From: Mya arenaria
Lineage: Eukaryota; Mollusca; Bivalvia; Myida; Myidae
Reading direction: 5' to 3'
DNA: 64,000 nucleotides
Assembly: GCF_026914265.1 (NCBI RefSeq)
Contig: NC_069135.1
Coordinates: 62,486,738 to 62,550,737 of the forward strand
A model generated the notes under the pieces. It did not search any database. It was not told the origin of the DNA and saw nothing but the letters and a program-made list of their open reading frames with translations. The translations under genes were made by a program, and so were the position numbers. Shown here one piece after another: positions 14,001-22,302 of this stretch (position 1 is the first letter of the stretch; each line of letters starts with the position of its first letter).

Positions 14001-17000
14001 CCCAGTATCTGCTTGACACATCTACTGATATTTATGCTTAATATGTTCCAAATGAATATCGTCTTCAGATGGGTTGCTAGTATAAACATTATAAACACTC
14101 ATTTGACTGTGAGAATAGCAGATATCTCTTAACATTTTTATTATTAAACTAATATTTAAAGAGTCTCACTCATGTTTTTTTTGGCACCAAAAATGAATTT
14201 TCAGGGTTATGCATCTGAAGCTGACTGATATTTTAACCTTTATGTAATACATAAGTTGCATCACATGATAATGTCAATCAACCAATCATGCTACAGCCTT
14301 TTTCTAAATTGCATTGCTAACTCTTGTTGACTTCAAAGGATATATTTGAGCATATATCAACATTTGTTGAAGGGTTCCAGGCAACAGTGTCTTTCATGTA
14401 GTTTGAACACTCCTTATGATTTGCCACACTTCATTTTATTATAAGCTTTTTCTCTTGTAAAAAGTGCCTTTCAAACTCAGGGTATTAAGACATTAATTTT
14501 ATCCAAGCATATAAAAATTGATGTTAATAAGTTAAATTTAAGGTTGTAAACTATGTTCATGTCCATGTAAATTGTAGCCAGAAATTTTACTGAAACAGAT
14601 GGGATTGTGTGTGTTTTTACGGCTACTCTACCGACTTCAGCTCTGGTGCCCCTTTAGTTTCATAACATCGCCTTCTTGACAGATCTATATCTGTCAGTTA
14701 TACACCATGGGTCGATTGTTCAGAACTTTATTAAAGTTAACAACCTTGTTCACTGCATCATTGTTAACATTTTAAGGTGAAATATTTTCGTTATGTGCTG
14801 ATAAATATTAAGATAAACAAACACAGCTCAATCAGTGGTTTATATATATTTAAAAATATTGCAGATTACGTGTATGTTCATGAAACTTTAAAGATTTAAA
14901 AGTTTACAACGATCCAGTACTTTAACAATGTTCTGAACTAATTTTTCCCTCAATCAGAGAAAAGACCGAACTTCTTATTAATCAATTTCCAGGAATACGC
15001 CAGTTCTATACCACCGTGCCCTACCACCCCGTGCCTCATGCCGTGTTTGAGGAGAAAACCAAAGTTCTCATCCATCTTCTGTCATCAGTGAGCTTCCAAC
15101 AGTGTTTAGTCTTCTCTAACCTTCAGACCAGGTAATGATTAGTGGAGGGCTACCATTAAGAATTTGAAACTGGAAGTTTGAACTTCCTGTCCATCAATTA
15201 TGGAAGTTTTTCACTGAAATGTGGAAGGCTAAGTCTCCCGAATACAATGTTTTTCCACTTATTTTGAACTGTATTTTGAATTGTATGTTAAAATTGAATT
15301 GGCACCTTAAACTTGCCAAATTCACAGACTTATGATAATTCAATTAACTCAAAGACTGATTGAAATTGGGACCATTCAAGTAATATTGACACCAGGTTTT
15401 GATATTTTGAACTTCCAAGCTTTCAACTTTGAAAGTTTTCTTCAAAACTATTGAAGTTTTTGTACTTTCAAGGAATCAATTTTGGAAGTTTTAACCCATT
15501 TCTAGGGAGTAATATACTTCCAAACTTCTTTTAACGGAAGCCCTGATTTGTGTTGTATTGTTAATTCATAGTTTCACTTATATCAATAGATGCTCGCAGT
15601 CAAATGCTTTGGGTTACAATTTGATATTGCATTGGTGAAAAAATGAGGGAAGTAAAAAAAAATAATGAATGTTCTGATATACTTGTAATAACTTAAATAC
15701 TGAACAGATCTCATTAAACAATAGCAGCTTGCCAACAGTGTCTCTGAGGCTATTTTGAACAGAACCCCACCACCACCCACAGAATATCATAATTATGCCC
15801 CCCTTCGAAGAAGAGGGGTATATTGCTTTGCACAGGCATGTCGGTATGTCGGTCGGTCGGTCCGTCCGTCGGTAGACCAAAGCTTGTCCGAGTGATAACT
15901 CAACAATTCCTGGACGTATGGTCATCAAACTTGACATGAAGGTTGGGCCTGACCAGTAGATGACCCCTATTGATTTAAGGGCTCATCAGGTCAAAGGTCA
16001 AGGTCACAGTGACCTTTAATGGTAAATAATTTTAAAGCTGGTCCGAGTGATAACTCAGCAATGCCTAGACCTATGGTCATCAAACTTGATATGGAAGTTG
16101 GGCCTGACCAGTAGATGACCTTTATTTTTTTGGGGGGGTCATCGGGCTTAAGGTCAATGTCACATAATTTAGATTTCCGGTTTCCGGCAGGATGTTTACA
16201 AAATTTCTTCGATATCATTTTTAAGAATTTGCCGATTTTGAAGCGGCCTTTTAAGCCGTCGGCCGGTTCCTATTGAGAAACCTGCCCATGGCCCTCAAAC
16301 TTGACTTGGAAGTTGAGCCTGACCAGTAGAAGACCCTATTGATTTTAGGGGTCAAAGGTCAAGGTCACAGTGACCTTGAAAGCAAAGTCAACAATTCCTG
16401 GACCTATGGTCATCAAACTTGACATGAAGGATTGGTCTGACCAGTAGATGACCCCTCTTGATTTTGGGGGTCATCAGGCCAAGGTTAAGGTCACAGTTAT
16501 ATTTAACGCAAAAAAGTGAACAAATCTTCTCCCTGTGATATCTCAACAATGCCTAGACCTATGATCATCAAACTTGACATGGGCCTGACCATAAGATGAC
16601 CCTTTTTGATTTTAGGAATCATCGTGTCAAAGGTCAAGTTTACAGTGACCTTGAATGCGAAAATGTTTCGAGTGATAACTCGACAATGCCTGCACCCATG
16701 GCTCTCAAACTTGATTTGATGTTGCGTCTGATCTGTAGATGACCCCTTATGATTTTAGGGATGATGTGGTCAAATATCAAGATCACAGTGACCTTGAATG
16801 AAAAAATATTGTCTGTGTGATAACTTATCAATGCCTGTATTCATGGCCCTCAAACTTGACATTTAGATTTTTTGTGACCAACTGATGACTCCTATGGATT
16901 TTGAGGTCAAAGGTCATGGTCATAACACACTCTTTCCTCACACTTTGAATGGTCATAATCTTAAAACTGCCTCAACAAACCAGCTGTCATTTCGGTCCAT

Positions 17001-20000
17001 GCATATTTCATTCAATTGTCCATATGATCCTGACAACATGGCGCTCAGGGGGGCATAATGTTTGACAAACATCTCTTGTTTAATTCCAATTTTAGAGCGC
17101 AGACGTTAGCTGATGTGTTAAACAGTAATGGCTGACCCACAGCGTGTATAGCTGGTTGATCGAAATCAGGCCGTGGCTTATAACATACTGTAGCTCAAAT
17201 GTTATTAATGTTATAGAATTGTTTTATTTCCTTTACAAGGGCGCAGACGTTAGCTGATGTGTTAAACAGTAAGGGTTGGCCCACAGCGTGTATAGCTGGC
17301 TGCTTGGATCAGAAGGACCGGAACGAGGCAATGGCCAGACTCAAGACATACAAGTGTAGGATCCTCATCTCAACTGATCTTGTAATTTGGTTTTACCATA
17401 ATTATGTCTCTCCTTCATTCATGGGTAGACATATTTTATTTTGCCCTGTCCATCAGTCAATATGTCACAGTTTATTTGCGCTCAATATCTAAAGAACCCT
17501 GGGACTTAGGAACTTCATACTTGGTATGCCAGTTGGTCATAACTAGTAGATGACCCCTATTGATTTTGAGGTAAGTAAAACGAAATGGTATCTTACATCC
17601 ATCTATCACATTAATTCTTAATATTCATAGGATCACTGCTCTTATTCAGAATGTCTTCACTGAATACGGGTAAATTTAAAGGCCAAACTTGAAGGTCGCT
17701 GTAATTTTGTGTAACAATGTAATTGTAAGAAAAAATATAGATTGCAAACATATAATATCAATCAGTACAGTCATTTAATTGACACTAATAAATTCATCAC
17801 GATTTTACTATAATATTTTTAAGTGCCATCATTTTAATGTACCAACTGACTCTTACTTGCGTCTGTATAATGCCGCTAAGATCTTAACCATTGTTATCGT
17901 GTTTGTTACAGACATCTCGGGGTATAGACGCAGACAAAGTGAACATGGTGATCAACCTAGACGTCCCTAAGGACCATGAGACCTACCTTCACAGGATTGG
18001 ACGAGCGGGGCGATTTGGTACCAAACTCTGAAGTTTTCCTTTTGTGCAGTCTTTTATTTTGAGCAACGTTTTGTCATTGTACATGTGTATAAGTTTTTTA
18101 ACCAGGTTTTCAACGAAAACCGGGTTATTAGAATGAGGTTGTCGTCGGGCGGGGCGGGCGGGCGGGCGGGCGGGCGTCAAACATTGGTTTCTGTTCAATA
18201 ACTTTTATTAGCATTGATAGATATTGATGAAACTTGGTGTGTAGGTAGCTTATGGGAAGAGCTAGCTTGGGATTGCTTTTGAGGGGGGTGGGGCTAAGGT
18301 CAAGGTCACTGTTACTAAAAATAGAAAAATGGTTTCTGCCCAATAACTTAGTAAGCATTGATAGATATTGACGAAACTTGATGTGTAAGTTGCTTATGTG
18401 AAGAGCTAGCTTGGGATTGCTTTTGAGTGGGGAGGGGCTAAGGTCAAGGTCACTATTACTTAAAATAGAAAAATGGTCAAGGTCACTGTTACTTAAAATA
18501 GAAAAATGGTTTCTGCCCAATAACTTTAGTTAGCATTGATAGATATTGACAAAAGTTGGTGTGTAGGTAGCTTATGTGAAGAGCTAGCTTTGGATTGCTA
18601 TTGAGGGGGGAGGGGCTAAGGTCAAGGTCACTGTTACTAAAAATAGAAAAATGGTTTCTGCCCAATAACTTTAGTTAGCATTGACCGATATTGATGAAAC
18701 TTGGTGTGTAAGTTGCTTATGTGAAGAGCTAGCTTGGGATTGCATTTGAGTGGGGAGGGGCTAAGGTCAAGGTCACTATTACTTAAAATAGAAAAATGGT
18801 CAAGGTCACTGTTACTTAAAATAGAAAAATGGTTTCTGCCCAATAACTTTAGTTAGCATTGATAGATATTGACAAAAGTTGGTGTGTAGGTAGCTTATGT
18901 GAAGAGCTAGCTTTGGATTGCTATTGAGGGGGGTGGGGCTAAGGTCAAGGTCACTGTTACTAAAAATAGAAAAATGGTTTCTGCCCAATAACTTTAGTTA
19001 GCATTGACCGATATTGATGAAACTTGGTGTGTAAGTTGCTTATGTGAAGAGCTAGCTTTGGATTGCTTTTGAGTGGGGAGGGGCTAAGGTCAAGGTCACT
19101 ATTACTTAAAATAGAAAAATGGTCAAGGTCACTGTTACTTAAAATAGTAAAATGGTTTCTGCCCAATTACTTTAGTTAGCACTGACTGATATTGATGAAA
19201 CTTGGTGTGTATGTAGCTTATGTACAGAGCTAGCTTGGGAGTGCTTTTGAGGGGGGTGAGGCTAAGGTCAAGGTCGCCTGTTACTAAAAATAGAAAAATG
19301 GTTTCTGCCCAATAACATAGGTTAGCATTGATAGATATTGATGAAAATTGGTGTGTAGGTAGCTTATGTGAAGAGCTAGCTTGGAATTGCTTTTGAGTGG
19401 GGAGGGACTAAGGTCAAGGTCACTATTACTTAAAATAGAAAAATAGTTTCCGCCCAATAGCTTTAGTTAGGTTTGACAGATATTGATGAAACTTGGTGTG
19501 TAGGTATCATATGAAGAGCTAGCTTAGGATTGCTTTTGAGTGGGGAGGGGCTACGGTCAATGTCACTGTTACTTGAAATAGAAAAATGTTTTTTGCCAAA
19601 TAACTTTTGATAGCATTGATAGATACTGATTAAACTTGGTGTGTGGGTAGCTTATGTAAAGAGCTAACTTGGGATTGCTTTTGAGGGAGGTGGGGCTAAG
19701 GTCAAGGCCACTGTTACTAAAAATTTAAAAATGGTGTCCGCCCAATAACTTTAGTTAGCATTGATAGATATTGATAAAACTTGGTGTGTAGGTAGCTTAT
19801 GTACAGAGCTAGCTTGGGATTCCTTTTGAGGGGGGTGGTGCTAAGGTCAAGGTCACTGTTACTTAAAATAGAAAAATGGTTTCTGCCCAATAACTTTAGT
19901 TAGGATTGATATATATTGACGAAATTTTGTGTGTAGGTACTAGTAGCTTATGTGAAGAGCAAGCTTGGAATTTCTTTTGAGGGGGGGTGGGGTCAAGGTC

Positions 20001-22262
20001 ACTGTTACTAAAAATAGAAAAATGGTTTCTGCCCAATAACTTTAGTTAGCATTGATAGATATTGATGAAACTTAGAGCGAAGGTAGCTTATGTGAAGAGC
20101 TAGCTTGGGAGGTGGGGTCAAGGTCACTTTTCCTTAAAATAGAAAAATGTTTTTCTGCCCAACAACTTAGTTAGAATTGATGGATAGTGATGAATATTAG
20201 TGTGAATATAGCTTATATGAAGCTGCAGATTGAACTTGCTCATACAACAAATTAATTGGCTATAATTTCTGATTGCCCATAACAAAAACCTGGTTTCGTC
20301 GCATTGCGGCGCTTCTAGTTATCATATGCTTTCCAGTGGTTTAAAGTGTTTTGTCAATGAAATGAAATCAATGTTTCACTGTTTGAAAGAGTGAAAATAT
20401 TAAATTGATATTTTTCATTGTTTTGAAATCTTGGCCCAATCTCAAATTAAAATCAAACATGTGCACAGGGCTGGGACAAAATTCAACGACGTCATTTCCA
20501 AAATGAAGGTAGTGTGCATACAAATTAGCAAGATTTTCTAATAAAGTGTATTTAAATGACTTTTAACTCGAATTATAGGAATATAATGAAAAGAAAAATT
20601 GTTTGTTTCAGGGTAACATTGCAAAATACTTCACTTCGTGAACACCAAAAGTGAATATTTCATGTATATTTTGGTGCTCACTTGTTAAAATATATTACAA
20701 TCTTATGCTGAAACAAACTATTATCCTCTATATGTTTTTTGTTTACATATTGTTCTTCCATCTTTTCATGTTTCTTTTATCAAATTTTTCCTGATGTGCA
20801 GTCTTCTTTTATTTTGAGCAAGGTTTTGTCATAGAACATGTATAATTTATATATGTTTTTAAGTGTAAATTTTTACATATCATTGTTCATTTGGTTTATG
20901 TTGTAAGACAACTGAAAATGATGATAAAACTCTTGGGGCTGTATAAAAGAAGTGTCATATTATAACTTTAAATTACATACAATTTCCTTAAATAGAACCA
21001 CTTCCTTAACTGTTTTATACCAAAAGGAAGAGTGTTTAAATCTTAAAATATATTCTACAATTAAAATATGTGAATATTTATTATGAAACATGAGTTTTTA
21101 AAAATAAAGACACCGTTTTAAAGAAATTTTCAAATATTTACACTGATGTTGAGTAATATTTTAAAATTTCCTTAAGATGCTTTGTAAATAGGGCCCCTTT
21201 ATTATTATAAGCAATGAAATAATGAAAACAAGTTCTGATTATTTTATAGGATAATTTGACATTGTTTTTAGTTTTGTCAATGAAGGTCAGGCAAGTTTGA
21301 CATTAGACTCCACACAAATATACTGCAACATTTTTTAAGAGTATCTATCCTTTGTTTCAATAAAAACTAAATAGTAAAATGTTCATCTCGTAGGTTCGTT
21401 TGGTATTGCTGTCAGCCTTATCAGTGACGGCCAGGAAAAACTGAACTTGGACTCCATACAGAAACGCTGTAACACCCAGATTAACACCTTACCAGGTATG
21501 CCATCAGATTTACTGTAAATTGCATTGATGATTTAACTCCCTTTATCTCATGACAATGTTAAGGTATTGTCATAGCCTTGGTGTTGTTGTCATCAATATT
21601 GTTTATTGCCTTGATGTTGAAAAACATGAACCTTGGCCATAACTTTCGAGATATTTAAAGGAAACTTGATACACCTGTTGCCAGATACAATATGCACATG
21701 CAAAACAAGGCCCATAACTTTGACTGTAGTTATTGCTGAATAATCTATTATAATGAAAAACAAAATATCAATGTTGGGGTTTGCTCTGCTCTGCTCATAC
21801 ATTTTCAATGCATTGAATTCACAGTCATTGTTTCCCCATAAATATTTATATGGTAAGATGTTCACTATTAAATTGTTCACTAATTAAAACTATTGAATGG
21901 GTCATTAGTCAACAGTAAATTGGCTGAAAGAAGTTCTTGAATTTTGAACTTAATATCACTATTTTGTTAATTACAGATCCCTTGCCAAGTGATCTTGCTC
22001 ACCCTGATGGCCCTGTGTATCTGGATGACGTTGTCTCTGCTGAAATCATCAACACTGACCTTACAAATTACAAGATTCAGACCTCTTCTGGGAAATTTAA
22101 TGTTACTGATACAACACATAGCATGAAATCGGCCAGCCCTAGGAAGCTAAATGTTACTGAACTTAGCATGGTTCTAGCTAGCCCTGAGAAACATGTGAGT
22201 GGTAGACCTGATAAGCAAAGCCAAAATGGAAATGAGGGGGAAACTGAAGAAGAATTGGATGG

Positions 22263-22302
<40 letters not shown>

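Noticed and set aside
18128..19166. Minus-strand frames with [14 protein letters not shown] repeats
   Set aside because: Translation of the tandem units of the 18100-20295 element. They break at unit boundaries.
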